Part shown: piece after piece, positions 32,113 through 40,863 of the stretch
Numbering within the stretch: position 1 is the first letter of the stretch
Layout of the letters: each line of letters begins with the position of its first letter
Assembly: GCA_964423505.1 (NCBI GenBank)
Contig: CAYREX010000003.1
Span: 186,001-250,000 of the forward strand
Source of the DNA: CAYREX01 sp964423505
GTDB lineage: Bacteria; Fermentibacterota; Fermentibacteria; Fermentibacterales; JCC-6
Length of the DNA stretch: 64,000 nucleotides
Reading direction: 5' to 3'
Notes under the pieces: model-generated
Told to the model about the DNA's origin: nothing
The model's input: only the letters and a program-made list of their open reading frames with translations
Databases searched by the model: none
Position numbers and translations under genes: made by a program

Positions 32113-34199
32113 CGGGCTCGTCCGTCTCGTCCTCTTCGGTGTCGGGGGCGGGCACGGGCTCGGACTCGGGCTCGGACTGGGGTTCCTCCTCCTCCGGCTC
32201 CGTCCCGCCGGCATCGTCATCCGCCTCGGCCTCTGCATCGTCATCCGCCTCGGCCTCTGCATCGTCATCCGCCTCGGCCTCTGCATCGTNNNNNNNNNNN
32301 NNNNNNNNNNNNNNNNNNNNNNNNNNNNNNNNNNNNNNNNNNNNNNNNNNNNNNNNNNNNNNNNNNNNNNNNNNNNNNNNNNNNNNNNNCATCCGCCCCG
32401 GCCTCTGCATCGTCATCGGTCTCGGCCTCGGCCTCGGCATCGGGCTCTTCGGCCGCGTCCGGCTCTCCGGCAGCCTGCTCAGGCTCCCCGGCAGCCTCCG
32501 CGGAGCGGTCCTCCAGGCTGCTCCTGAAGGCGCTCAGCTCCTCCATCGGCCTGCCGTTGAAGTAGCTCCTGACGCTGAGCACTATCCGCCTGCTGGAGGG
32601 CTCCAGCTCTATCACCCGCAGGGGCAGCTCGTCGCCCTCCCTTATGACGTCCGCAGGGTTGTCCAGGTTCTCCCAGCCGAGCTGGCTCTGAGGGACGAAC
32701 CCCTCTATGTCGCCGTCCAGCCTGACCACGACGCCACGGTCGAGGAGCTGGACGACCTCCCCCCTGGCGTCCATGCCGACGGGGTAGCGGCTCTCCATGT
32801 TGTTCCAGGGGTTCTCCTGGGTCTGCTTCAGGCCGAGTGATATCCGGTGGTTCTCGGTGTCGATGTTGAGCACCACGACCCTGACCGTGTCGCCCTTGCC
32901 GAGTATCTCGGAGGGATGGTTTATCCTCCGGGTCCAGCTCATGTCGCTGATGTGGACCAGCCCGTCTATCCCCTCCTCTATCTCCACGAAGGCGCCGAAA
33001 CTGGTCAGGTTGCGGACCTTGCCCTCTATCTCGGTGCCCACGGGGTAGCGCTCCTCGATGGTGTCCCAGGGGTTCTCCAGGGTCTGCTTGAGGCCGAGGG
33101 ATATCTTCCGGTCCTCCTCGTTGACGTTGAGTATCATCACGTCGATGACGTCGCCCACCGACACCACCTTCGAGGGGTGCTTGATGTGCTTGGTCCATGA
33201 CATCTCGGAGATGTGGACCAGACCCTCGACTCCCGGCTCGAGCTCCACGAAGGCGCCGTAGTCGGTGATGCTGGCGACCTTGCCCTGTACGATGGTGTCC
33301 ACCGGGTACCTCTCGGTGACGCCGTCCCACGGGAAGGGCTGGAGCTGCTTGAGCCCGAGGGATATACGCTCTCTCTCCCTGTCGAACTTCAGCACCTTGA
33401 CCTCCACCTCGTCACCGATGGAGACCATGTGGGAGGGGTGCCTGACCCTTCCCCAGCTCATGTCCGTGATGTGCAGCAGCCCGTCTATGCCGCCCAGGTC
33501 TATGAACGCGCCGAAGTCGGTGATGTTCTTGACCTCGCCGCTCCTCACCTGGTCCTCCTCCAGCTCCTTGATGAGGGCGGCCTTCTCCTCGGCCCTGGCC
33601 TCCTCCAGCACCTGGCGGCGGCTGACGACGATGTTGCGTCGCCTCTTGTTCAGCTTGATGACCTTGAACTCGAGCTCGTCACCTATGAAGCGCTCGAGGT
33701 TGGGGACCTGCCTGAGCGCCACCTGGGAGCCGGGCAGGAATGCCTCCACCCCCATTATCCGCACCTTCAGACCACCCTTTATCCTGCGTATGACCGTGCC
33801 CATGATGACCGAGCCGGTGTCGTAGGCGTCCTTGATGTCCTTCCAGACCTTGTGGAAGTGGGCCTTCTCCTTGGATACCGAGACCCTGCCGTCCTGGTCC
33901 TCGAGGTTCTCGATGAGCACGTCCACCGGCTGGCCCGGGACTATCTCCTCGTCCTTGTGGAACTCGTTCACGGGGATGATGCCTTCGCTCTTGTAGTTGA
34001 TGTCGACGATGACCTCGTTCCCCACCTTGCGCAGGAGCTTGCCGGTCACGATGCTGCCCGGCCTGAGCTCCCTGGGGCCGATGTTCTCCTCGTAGGTCTC
34101 CTCCAGCTCGGCCCTCTCCCGCATGGAGTAGTCCTGGCCCTCTATGGCCTCTATCTCCTCCGGTGTCAGTCCGACTATCAGCTCGTCCTTTTCCGTCAC
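32060..34199 (-). CDS. rpsA: 30S ribosomal protein S1, with repeat-rich acidic tail broken by an assembly gap
   Basis: S1 binds mRNA and helps its loading on the small subunit. Six S1 (OB-fold) domains are visible in order, such as NITDFGAFIDLGGIDGLLH and SITDYGAFVELEPGVEGLVH. They are followed by an acidic tail of DDDAEAEA octads and a Glu/Pro-rich end. Start GTG 34199 has an AAAGGG site seven bases upstream; an in-frame ATG at 34322 would add 41 odd residues. The 100-N gap (32290-32389) lies inside the tail. Flanking frames disagree for a gap of exactly 100, so the true gap length must differ. Stop is TAG at 32060-32062. Confidence 0.95.
32211..32430 (-). repeat. 24-bp tandem repeat in the rpsA tail, interrupted by 100 N
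   Basis: Three exact 24-base units (32211-32234, 32235-32258, 32259-32282) and a 7-base start of a fourth (32283-32289) precede the N run. The first 17 bases after it (32390-32406) complete that unit with one change. A fifth, diverged unit is at 32407-32430. On the coding strand each unit encodes an acidic octad of the DDDAEAEA type. The missing DNA is therefore probably a whole number of 24-base units that the assembler could not resolve. Confidence 0.93.
32290..32389. other. Assembly gap (100 N)
   Basis: There are exactly 100 N, a conventional placeholder length. It interrupts rpsA only. Confidence 0.99.
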
Positions 34200-34297
34200 T
34201 TGTCGCCCTTTCTCGATTCCGTCGCCGTCATGTCTGCGGTTGCGGCGTCCCGGCACGGCCGGGTCCGCCAGTCCCTCGAACTCCGTCGTCACGAACT

Positions 34298-34314
34298 GCG
34301 GGCCGGAGGCCCGC
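34298..34314 (-). promoter_or_regulatory. Hairpin in the rpsA leader
   Basis: On the minus strand GCGGGCC and GGCCCGC form a 7-bp perfect stem with a TCC loop, between plsC and rpsA. The 129-base leader (34200-34328) is the longest gap in this gene run. S1 often controls its own translation through leader structures, so this may be the site. There is no T-run to make it a terminator. Confidence 0.4.
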
Positions 34315-34328
34315 ATCCTCATAGTGTG

Positions 34329-34952
34329 TCAGTCGCTGTCGGTCACCGCCTTCCGTCCTGCCCTCTCTATGGCGGCCATTATCCTCTCCACCATGTACAT
34401 GCGCCCCCGGGACCTGTACTCCTTCAACCTCTCCGGTGCCATTCCAGGGCCGAAGTCGACCGAGAAGGGGGCGCTCCTGCGCAGGGCTGCGCCCAGCGGG
34501 TCGTCGGTGCCGCGTATGAAGGCAGGGGTGACGGGGCTCCCCGAGAGCTCCGCCAGGATCGCTATGCCCGGCTTCCCCGGCAGCAGCCTCCCGTCCGTGC
34601 TCCTGGTGCCCTCCGGGAACACCACCACCGCGTCCCCGGCACGCAGAAGCTCGAGCGCCGTCCTCATGGCCGTGGTGTCTATTCCGGTCCTGTTTATCGG
34701 GAAGGCCCCCAGCTTCCGGAGGGCGAAGTCGGTGAGCCTCGTCGAGAAGAGCTCCCTCTTCGCCATGAAAGTGACCGGCCTGGGCGTCGCGAATCCGAGC
34801 ACCGGCGGGTCCATGTCCGATATGTGGTTGCAGGCGAGTATGAGCCCGCCCCTCCGCGGGACCAGCTCCGCCCCGGTAACCCGCATACGGAACAGGAGCC
34901 TCATGAGGCGTCCCCCCCAGTACTGGAGGTGGCTGTAGAAGGGGCTCTTCAT
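34329..34952 (-). CDS. plsC: 1-acyl-sn-glycerol-3-phosphate acyltransferase
   Basis: This membrane-associated acyltransferase (207 aa) makes phosphatidic acid for phospholipid synthesis. The catalytic NHxxxxD block is NHISDMD (about 42-48), and the glycerophosphate-binding block is FPEGTRS (about 113-119). The N-terminus has an amphipathic stretch near LMRLLFRMRVTG. Length is on the short side of the family. Its ATG overlaps the cmk stop (ATGA), a cmk-plsC-rpsA order also known in other bacteria. Confidence 0.93.
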   Translation of the reverse strand: MKSPFYSHLQYWGGRLMRLLFRMRVTGAELVPRRGGLILACNHISDMDPPVLGFATPRPVTFMAKRELFSTRLTDFALRKLGAFPINRTGIDTTAMRTALELLRAGDAVVVFPEGTRSTDGRLLPGKPGIAILAELSGSPVTPAFIRGTDDPLGAALRRSAPFSVDFGPGMAPERLKEYRSRGRMYMVERIMAAIERAGRKAVTDSD

Positions 34953-35617
34953 GCATCTCTCCGCGCCACCCGGCCCTCGTAGAGGCGTAGTACCGCCTCG
35001 ACCTGCTCCCCGACCGTCATGAGTGTGGAGTCCAGTATCACCGCCCCCGGAGCTATTCGGAGGGGGCTGTCGCTCCTGGTGCGGTCCCTCCTGTCACGGT
35101 CGAGCTGCGAGCGGAGGAGCTGACCGAAGTCCGGGGCGGCGCCTGCGAGCCGGAGCTCGCGCCACCTCCGGAGGACCCTGACCGCCACGTCGGCGATGAC
35201 GTAGACCTTGAGGTCGGCGTCCGGGAAGACCACCGTCCCCATGTCCCTCCCCTCCGCCACCGTGTCGTGCCTGCCGCCGAACTCACGCTGAAGGCGGACC
35301 ATCTGGCGCCGCACCGGGGTGCCGGACGAGATGATGCTGGCCGCCTCGCCCACCGCGGACGTGCGTATCCGTCCGGAGACGTCCTTGCCGTCCACCAGCA
35401 CCCTGCCGGACTCCATGTCTATGGTATGACGCGCTATCTCGGCGGCCACCGAGGCGTGGTCGCTCAGGTCCAGCCCTGCACGGGTGGCTACGAGGGCTGA
35501 GGCGCGGTACATCGCGCCGGTGTCCAGGTAGGAGAATCCCAGCCTGCCGGCGACCCTCTTCGCTGTCGTGCTCTTACCGCTGGCCGCCGGTCCGTCTATC
35601 GCGACTATCCTAGTCAG
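34949..35617 (-). CDS. cmk: Cytidylate kinase, probable CTG start
   Basis: Cmk phosphorylates CMP and dCMP to the diphosphates. The P-loop GPAASGKST (residues 9-17) and the family blocks YLDTGAMYR, GRDMGTVVFPDA and DRRDRTRSDSPL are present. With CTG at 35617 the protein is 222 aa and begins as TRIVAIDGPAASGKST after the start, the normal family N-terminus. No ATG, GTG or TTG occurs in frame between the upstream in-frame TGA and the P-loop. The first ATG (35512) would remove the P-loop. A GGAGAGG site lies 12 bases before the CTG, rather far. Confidence 0.9.
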   Translation of the reverse strand: MTRIVAIDGPAASGKSTTAKRVAGRLGFSYLDTGAMYRASALVATRAGLDLSDHASVAAEIARHTIDMESGRVLVDGKDVSGRIRTSAVGEAASIISSGTPVRRQMVRLQREFGGRHDTVAEGRDMGTVVFPDADLKVYVIADVAVRVLRRWRELRLAGAAPDFGQLLRSQLDRDRRDRTRSDSPLRIAPGAVILDSTLMTVGEQVEAVLRLYEGRVARRDA

Positions 35618-35676
35618 GCAAGGTCACATCCTCTCCTTGGAAGTAGCCGGGAATATCTGGCCTGGAGCGGCCCGGG

Positions 35677-36399
35677 TCAAGCTCGCCCCCCATCCCCGCC
35701 CCGGCCGAGGCCGACCTCCGACCGGAGCCTCTCCAGCTCGGAGTCCTCCAGGGGACGCCACGAGCCTTCGGGAAGGGAGCCGAGGCTCACGTTGCCGTAC
35801 CTGACCCTGGAGAGCCCCTCCAGGTCGCCGCCGCAGGCGGCCACGAGACGCCTGACCTCCCGGTTGCGGCCGGTGACCAGTACCAGTGACATGCTCCTCG
35901 GGCCCAGGACCTCGGCGCTCCTGGGGACGGAGCGCCTGCCGCCGCCTATGTCCGCCCCGGCGGCGATGCTCCGGGCCAGTGCCGGGGTGATGTCGCTGCC
36001 GAAGATGAGCAGGTACTCCCTCTCCACCTCCCACCGGGGATGGGTGAGCCTGTGGACCAGCCTGCCGTCGCCGCTGAGCAGCAGGAGGCCGGAGGTGGCG
36101 ACGTCCAGCCTGCCCACCGGCACGGTCCCCGGCGGCAGGCCGGACATGAGCTCCGATACCTTCCTGTATCCGCCGGACATCGCGGTGACGTAGCCGGCCG
36201 GCTTGTTCAGCGCGGCTGTGACCGGCTCGGGAGGGCTGACCGGGAGGCCGTCCAGCAGGACCTCGTCCCCTTCCCGGACCCTCAGAGCCGGGGAGTCGGC
36301 CACCGAGCCGTTCAGCGTCACCCTGCCGGCGGCGATGAGCTCCTCGCTGCCCCTGCGGGAGCCTGCGCCGGAGCGGGCCAGGAAGCGGTTGAGCCTCAT
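35677..36399 (-). CDS. rluB: Pseudouridine synthase, RluB/RsuA family
   Basis: This enzyme isomerises uridine in ribosomal RNA, probably U2605 of 23S rRNA if RluB-like. The 240-aa protein has an S4 RNA-binding domain (RLNRFLARSGAGSRRGSEELI, about 2-50) and the catalytic block GRLDVATSGLLLL, in which the Asp is the catalytic residue. VTGRNREVRRL follows near the C-terminus. It sits between scpB and cmk, a frequent order in many phyla. RluB versus RsuA cannot be decided from the motif alone, but the neighbours favour RluB. Confidence 0.9.
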   Translation of the reverse strand: MRLNRFLARSGAGSRRGSEELIAAGRVTLNGSVADSPALRVREGDEVLLDGLPVSPPEPVTAALNKPAGYVTAMSGGYRKVSELMSGLPPGTVPVGRLDVATSGLLLLSGDGRLVHRLTHPRWEVEREYLLIFGSDITPALARSIAAGADIGGGRRSVPRSAEVLGPRSMSLVLVTGRNREVRRLVAACGGDLEGLSRVRYGNVSLGSLPEGSWRPLEDSELERLRSEVGLGRGGDGGRA

Positions 36400-36421
36400 G
36401 CCCCGCCGGTCGGCGGGACGC

Positions 36422-37024
36422 TCAGCCCCGCCGATCCTCCCCTTCCTCCCCGTCGGCGCCCTCCCGGAAGAGATCCTCCCCGGCCGGGTCCGGCTCGCGC
36501 TCCCCCAGGAGCTCCGCTATCTCCTCCGCCCTGGGCAGGTGGTCCAGGTCGCCCAGGCCGAAGTACTCCAGGAACTCCCGGGTGGTGGCGTAGAGCAGGG
36601 GCCTGCCCGGCGCCTCCTTGCGTCCTGATATCCTGATGAGCTCCCGCTCGAGCAGCGTGCGGAGCGCGCTGTCGCAGTTCACCCCCCTGACCGACTCTAT
36701 GGCCGGCCTGGTGCACGGCTGACCGTAGGCCACCACGGCCAGCGTCTCCAGGGCGGCCCTGGAGAGCTTTCCCGGCCTGCTCCTCTCGAAGAGCTGGGTG
36801 ACCACCGGACCCATCTGCCTCTCGGTGGCCAGGCGGTAGCCGCCGGCCAGCCGCACCACCGTGATGGCGTGGTCCGCCTCCCTGAAGGAGGCCTCTATCC
36901 TGTCCAGCGCAGCGGTTATGGAGTCCTCCCCGCTCCCGGTGAGCTCGGCGAGCCTGGAGACGGAGAGCGGGTCCTCCGAGGCCAGGAGGAGCGCCTCCAC
37001 CTCCCTGGCCAGCCTGTCAAGCAT
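36422..37024 (-). CDS. scpB: Segregation and condensation protein B
   Basis: ScpB is a kleisin-interacting subunit of the bacterial SMC condensin complex. The 200-aa protein has the two winged-helix domains, with VEALLLASEDPLSVSRLAEL at the start, ETLAVVAYGQPCTRPAIESVRGV in the middle, and FLEYFGLGDLDHLP before an acidic tail. ATG 37024 is preferred over TTG 37027. GGGAGG lies about ten bases upstream and it overlaps scpA by eight bases. Confidence 0.95.
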   Translation of the reverse strand: MLDRLAREVEALLLASEDPLSVSRLAELTGSGEDSITAALDRIEASFREADHAITVVRLAGGYRLATERQMGPVVTQLFERSRPGKLSRAALETLAVVAYGQPCTRPAIESVRGVNCDSALRTLLERELIRISGRKEAPGRPLLYATTREFLEYFGLGDLDHLPRAEEIAELLGEREPDPAGEDLFREGADGEEGEDRRG

Positions 37025-37793
37025 CAAGGGGCCACCTCCCGGTCCTCCTGAGTCCGAGGTCGGCGAAGGGGAAGGGCTGCCTGCAGTCCAGCCACCCCCT
37101 CCTGACCAGCTCCAGCACCGTCACGTAGAAGGTGACCACCCGCGACCGGACCGCTACCGGGCCGACCAGCTCGCTGAAGGCGCGCTCCTCTCCCGCCTGC
37201 AGCATGTCGTCCAGCTTGGCTATGCACTCGGCGACGGTCATCAGCCTCCGTCTGATGCTCTGTCCGGCCGGCTGCCGCTCCTCCCGGGTCAGCCCCTCCA
37301 TGGCCAGCAGGAGGTCGAGCAGGGTGGCCTGCTCGCCCTCCGAGGGCCTCGGGGGTGACCGGTCGGTCCACCTCTCCCTCTCCCCGGGGGGGGTGTAGAC
37401 CTGCCGCCAGTCCTCCTCCTTGCGCTGCAGCTCCGCCGCTATCTCCCGGAACGCCCTGTAGAGGATGAGCTGGCGCCGGAGCTCCTCCCCCGGGTCCTCG
37501 GCGCCCTCGCTCTCCTCCCTCCTCGGGAGGAGCGACCTGCTCTTCATGCTTGCCAGGGTCGCCGCCATCACCAGGTACTCGCTTGCCACGTCTATGTCCA
37601 GCGAGACGGCCTGCCTGACGTACTCCAGGTACTGGTCGGCCACCAGCGCCATGGGGATGTCCTCCACCTCCATCTCGTCGCGCCTGATCAGGTAGAGGAG
37701 CAGGTCCAGCGGGCCCTCGAAGCCGCTGAGGGTTATCCTGCAGGCCCCCCTCTCCGAGGGGAACGGGAGGTCTCCTACCGCCTCAGCAGACAT
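37017..37793 (-). CDS. scpA: Segregation and condensation protein A
   Basis: ScpA is the kleisin bridging the SMC heads. The N-terminal block FEGPLDLLLYLIRRDEMEVEDIPM (about 25-48) and YLVMAATLASMKSRSLLP match the family. The C-terminal winged helix (FYVTVLELVRRGWLDCRQP) binds an SMC head. The 258-aa length is normal. The smc gene is not in the window. Its ATG overlaps the era stop by 11 bases, and its end overlaps scpB. Confidence 0.95.
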   Translation of the reverse strand: MSAEAVGDLPFPSERGACRITLSGFEGPLDLLLYLIRRDEMEVEDIPMALVADQYLEYVRQAVSLDIDVASEYLVMAATLASMKSRSLLPRREESEGAEDPGEELRRQLILYRAFREIAAELQRKEEDWRQVYTPPGERERWTDRSPPRPSEGEQATLLDLLLAMEGLTREERQPAGQSIRRRLMTVAECIAKLDDMLQAGEERAFSELVGPVAVRSRVVTFYVTVLELVRRGWLDCRQPFPFADLGLRRTGRWPLDA

Positions 37794-38649
37794 AGCCGAA
37801 CTCCAGCAGGTCCTCCTGGCGCTCCGGCCATCCTTCGCGGACCTTCACCCAGAGGTCCAGGTGGAGCTGCCGCCTGAGTATCTCGGAGGAGCCTGCGGAG
37901 GCGTCTTCCGCGATGCTCTGGAGGGTGCTGCCCCTCCTGCCTATCACCACGCCCTTGCTGGAGCCCCTCGCGACGTGGAGGTTCGCCCTCACGTAACGCT
38001 TGCCGTCCCTGATGGAGAACTCCTCTATCTGCACCGCGGTGGTGGTCGAGATGTCCGCCGGCAGGACCCTGAGGAGGCTGGCCCGTATCTGCTCGCTCAC
38101 CAGGAAGCGCTCGGAGTGCAGGGAGGTGCAGCCGTCGGGGAACAGCCTGCCCCGCTCCGGCATGGCCCCCTCCAGCAGCGGCAGAAGCCTGTCGAAGCCG
38201 ACGCCCGAAGGGGCGCAGACGGGTACCACCTCTGGGAGGTCAGTCTCCGTGGTGACTCGGTTGACCAGCGCGGTCAGGAGCCTTGCCGGGTAGTGGTCTA
38301 CGAAGGTGAGGACCGCAGCTGTCGCAGCAGCCCCCGGACCGGCCAGCAGCCTCCTGGTGGCCGGATGGCCCAGCGCCGCAGACAGCTCCGTGGCCCCGAT
38401 GACCATGCAGAGGGTGTCCATCCGCTCCAGCAGTCCGGCGTCCATCCAGTCCTCCAGCGGCGGCGTGTCCACCAGGGCCATCTGCGTGGAGCCGAGCTCC
38501 AGCACGCTGGTCATCGGCGTCCTGGTCGTCCCGGGGAGGTGGTGAACCGGCGAGTGGCTGTGCCCCGAGAGGCAGTTGACCAGCGTCGACCTGCCGCTGC
38601 CGGAAAGCCCGACGAATGCTGCGTACCCGGCCCTGCGCACCCCGCTCAC
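37783..38649 (-). CDS. era: Era-like protein with degenerate GTPase domain and intact KH domain
   Basis: Era normally binds GTP and the 3' end of 16S rRNA in ribosome assembly. The 288-aa protein has the right length and layout, and a C-terminal KH domain with VVIGRRGSTLQSIAEDA. The G motifs are altered. The P-loop reads GLSGSGRST (Arg in place of Lys), the switch II motif reads DTPP instead of DTPG, and the NKxD motif is absent (region reads LTFVDHY). GTP binding is therefore doubtful; RNA binding may persist. It lies between a PQQ-propeller gene and scpA. No second era is in the window. Confidence 0.8.
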   Translation of the reverse strand: MSGVRRAGYAAFVGLSGSGRSTLVNCLSGHSHSPVHHLPGTTRTPMTSVLELGSTQMALVDTPPLEDWMDAGLLERMDTLCMVIGATELSAALGHPATRRLLAGPGAAATAAVLTFVDHYPARLLTALVNRVTTETDLPEVVPVCAPSGVGFDRLLPLLEGAMPERGRLFPDGCTSLHSERFLVSEQIRASLLRVLPADISTTTAVQIEEFSIRDGKRYVRANLHVARGSSKGVVIGRRGSTLQSIAEDASAGSSEILRRQLHLDLWVKVREGWPERQEDLLEFGYVC

Positions 38650-40040
38650 GGAGACGCCTCTTCCACCGCGTCCGTCTCCGCCGTCTCGGTCGAGTCCGGC
38701 GCCGGGGGCAGCTCTCGGGTGCCCCTCAGTGCTCTCAGCTCGCCGTCGGTGCCGCCCAGGTAGAGCACTCCGCCCGCCAGCAGCGGAGCGGTCCCCGCGT
38801 AGCCGCCTGTCTCCAGGGAGTCCAGGCTCTCCCCGGTGACTGCGCTGAGCACGTGCAGCCTCATGTCGTCACAGGAGACGTAGACGCAGGTGTCCAGAGC
38901 CGCCGGGGCCACCTGGACCCAGTTCTGCATCCGTCTCTCCCACAGAAGCTCGCCGGTCGAGGACTGCAGACAGACCACCCTGTCGTCGCAGGTCCCGGCG
39001 AGGAGCAGCTCGCCCGCCAGGACAGGCCTGGAGACTACGCAGCGGCCAGAGGGGGCCAGGTCGGTCTCCCACGAGGTCTCCCCGCTGTCGAGCGAGAGAC
39101 GGCGGATGAAGCCGTCGGAGAAGCCGGCGTAGACCCATTCGTCCATGAGGGTGGGCGGGGAGGCCTGATAGCCGAAGTCCCTGGTCCAGGCCCTCCCCCC
39201 GTCGGGGCCCAGGGCCGCCACCCTGCCGTTCTCGGTGGTGACGACCACCAGAGAGTCGGAGACGGCGGGCCCGAGGACCACTCCTCCGGTCTCCCCGCTC
39301 CAGACCGGCTCACCGGTGTCACGGTCGAGCGCGCAGACCTTGCCCATGGAGTTGCCGGTAACCACGAGGCTGTCCCCGAAGAGGCCCGCGTCGCAGAACA
39401 CGTGGTAGCCCAGGCCGGAGGACCAGACGAGGCTGCCGTCCTCCCTGTCCAGGCAGTAGACCGTCCCGTCCTGTCCGCCGAAGTAGACCCTGGAGGAGTC
39501 GACCGCCGGCTCGCCGCAGATTCCGCAGAGGGTGGCATGGCTCCAGAGGACCCTGCCCGTGGCTGCCTCGATCGCCCTCATGTAGCCGTCGTTGCAGCCG
39601 AGGTAGAGGACGCCGTCCACCAGTGCCGGCGAGGAGAAGAACTCCCTCTCCCCGGAGGACTCGACCGTCCAGAGGGTGTCGAAGGGGGGGAGGACGGCGT
39701 ATTCCCAGGCCGCGTTGCCGCCCTGGCCGCCGCGGGCCTGGGGCCAGGCTTCCGGCAGGCCCCGGTCGGAGTCGGCAGGAGGGGCGGCGCTGTCCGGGGG
39801 CGAATCCGCAGGCGGCAGGCTGTCCTCCGGCAGGACCTGCGGCAGACCTTCCCCCGGGCCTCCGCCCCTGCCGGAGAGCAGGAGCAGGACGGCGAGCGTC
39901 GCGGCCATGGCCGCGCCGGCGGCGAGCATGTAGGCGCCGCCCCTGCAGGTCCTCCGGGCCCCGTCTCCCCGTGCGCGCCTGCTGTCGCTTCCTTCCGTGA
40001 GCTCCAGCTCCCTCACTCCCTCTCCGCTCCTGCAGGCCAC
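38646..40040 (-). CDS. Membrane-anchored PQQ-type beta-propeller protein
   Basis: This 464-aa protein has a basic N-terminus, one membrane helix (YMLAAGAAMAATLAVLLLLSG, about 37-57), a Pro/Ser-rich linker (about 60-95) and a propeller of seven or eight blades. The blades repeat motifs such as GVLYLGCNDGYMRAIEAATG, RVYFGGQDGTVYCLDREDG and WVYAGFSDGFIRRLSLDSG. The architecture resembles BamB and PQQ-like surface proteins that hold partners in the periplasm. No enzyme active site was seen. It overlaps era by four bases. A role with its cell-wall neighbours (L,D-transpeptidase, M15) is inference. Confidence 0.85.
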   Translation of the reverse strand: MACRSGEGVRELELTEGSDSRRARGDGARRTCRGGAYMLAAGAAMAATLAVLLLLSGRGGGPGEGLPQVLPEDSLPPADSPPDSAAPPADSDRGLPEAWPQARGGQGGNAAWEYAVLPPFDTLWTVESSGEREFFSSPALVDGVLYLGCNDGYMRAIEAATGRVLWSHATLCGICGEPAVDSSRVYFGGQDGTVYCLDREDGSLVWSSGLGYHVFCDAGLFGDSLVVTGNSMGKVCALDRDTGEPVWSGETGGVVLGPAVSDSLVVVTTENGRVAALGPDGGRAWTRDFGYQASPPTLMDEWVYAGFSDGFIRRLSLDSGETSWETDLAPSGRCVVSRPVLAGELLLAGTCDDRVVCLQSSTGELLWERRMQNWVQVAPAALDTCVYVSCDDMRLHVLSAVTGESLDSLETGGYAGTAPLLAGGVLYLGGTDGELRALRGTRELPPAPDSTETAETDAVEEASP

Positions 40041-40050
40041 GGCAGCTCTC

Positions 40051-40863
40051 TCAGTAGACTATGACCGGTGCGCCCACGGGCAGTGTCCTGTAGAGCGCCT
40101 CCAGGTCTGTGGACCCGAGCCTTATGCATCCGTGGCTCACGTTCCTGCCGCGGCCGACGCCGTAATGTATGAGCAGGCCGCCGCCCAGGTCTATCTTGTA
40201 GCTGCCCAGCGCCCCGGGGACCGCCTGGACCCATATCCGCTCCGAGGCGGTGAGCGAGTCGTGGTAGTAGGTTATCTGCTCCTCCCACGAGAGGGTGTCC
40301 GGTATCAGTACCACCTCGTCCGGGTCTGGCGGGGTGAGGTTCTGCTCCTCCCAGTACCAGTCCGGCCTGTACCAGTACGGGTTCTCTCCGGTCTCCAGGA
40401 CGTAGTGGACCCCCCTCGGGGTGCTGAAGTCCCAGGCCTGCCCCCTCGCGTTGAAGGTCCAGCCCTTCCCGGTACCGCAGTAGCCGCTCCTGACCAGGTA
40501 GCTTCCCCCCTCGCCGTCGCCGAGCCGCAGGTGGAACCTGTTCTGGTACGTGTCCACCACCAGGTAGTAGCCGCCGTAGCCCTCCTCCATGCTGTCGGCG
40601 AGGAGCCTCGCCTCCAGCGAGTCCACCCTCCTCTCCAGCTCCTCCCTGCTCTCCAGGCCCAGCAGGAGCTCGTTCATCCCCGAGAGGGTGTCCATCTCGG
40701 CCCGGGCCAGCAGGAGCTCCGACGCCATCCTGCGGTTCTCCTCGCCGATGTCCCGGACCCTCCTTCCCAGCCGGTCCACGGTGAGCAGGCTTATCGCCAG
40801 GAGGACCAGCAGGACCGCCCCGGAGACGGCTAGCGGGCTCGGGCGGAGGCCACCTGCGGCCAC
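40051..40863 (-). CDS. L,D-transpeptidase (YkuD family)
   Basis: This periplasmic cell-wall enzyme forms or attaches via L,D bonds at meso-diaminopimelate. The 270-aa protein has a membrane anchor (LAVSGAVLLVLLAISLL, about 11-27), a coiled-coil stretch (about 35-85) and the YkuD domain. The catalytic motif HYGVGRGRNVSHGCIRL contains the conserved His, Ser-His-Gly-Cys and Arg near the C-terminus. The gene lies just upstream of the propeller gene and directly downstream of an M15-like peptidase, so this part of the run looks devoted to peptidoglycan. Confidence 0.93.
   Translation of the reverse strand: MAAGGLRPSPLAVSGAVLLVLLAISLLTVDRLGRRVRDIGEENRRMASELLLARAEMDTLSGMNELLLGLESREELERRVDSLEARLLADSMEEGYGGYYLVVDTYQNRFHLRLGDGEGGSYLVRSGYCGTGKGWTFNARGQAWDFSTPRGVHYVLETGENPYWYRPDWYWEEQNLTPPDPDEVVLIPDTLSWEEQITYYHDSLTASERIWVQAVPGALGSYKIDLGGGLLIHYGVGRGRNVSHGCIRLGSTDLEALYRTLPVGAPVIVY

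Noticed and set aside
32139..32840. Frames through the N run encoding long Ser/Ala, Arg/Pro or Met-Gln-Arg-Pro repeats
   Set aside because: They are off-frame readings of the 24-bp rpsA repeat and are kept open by N; the S1 frame explains the region.
34200..34322. A 41-residue N-terminal extension of S1 from ATG 34322
   Set aside because: Arg-rich and unlike S1; GTG 34199 has a good ribosome site.
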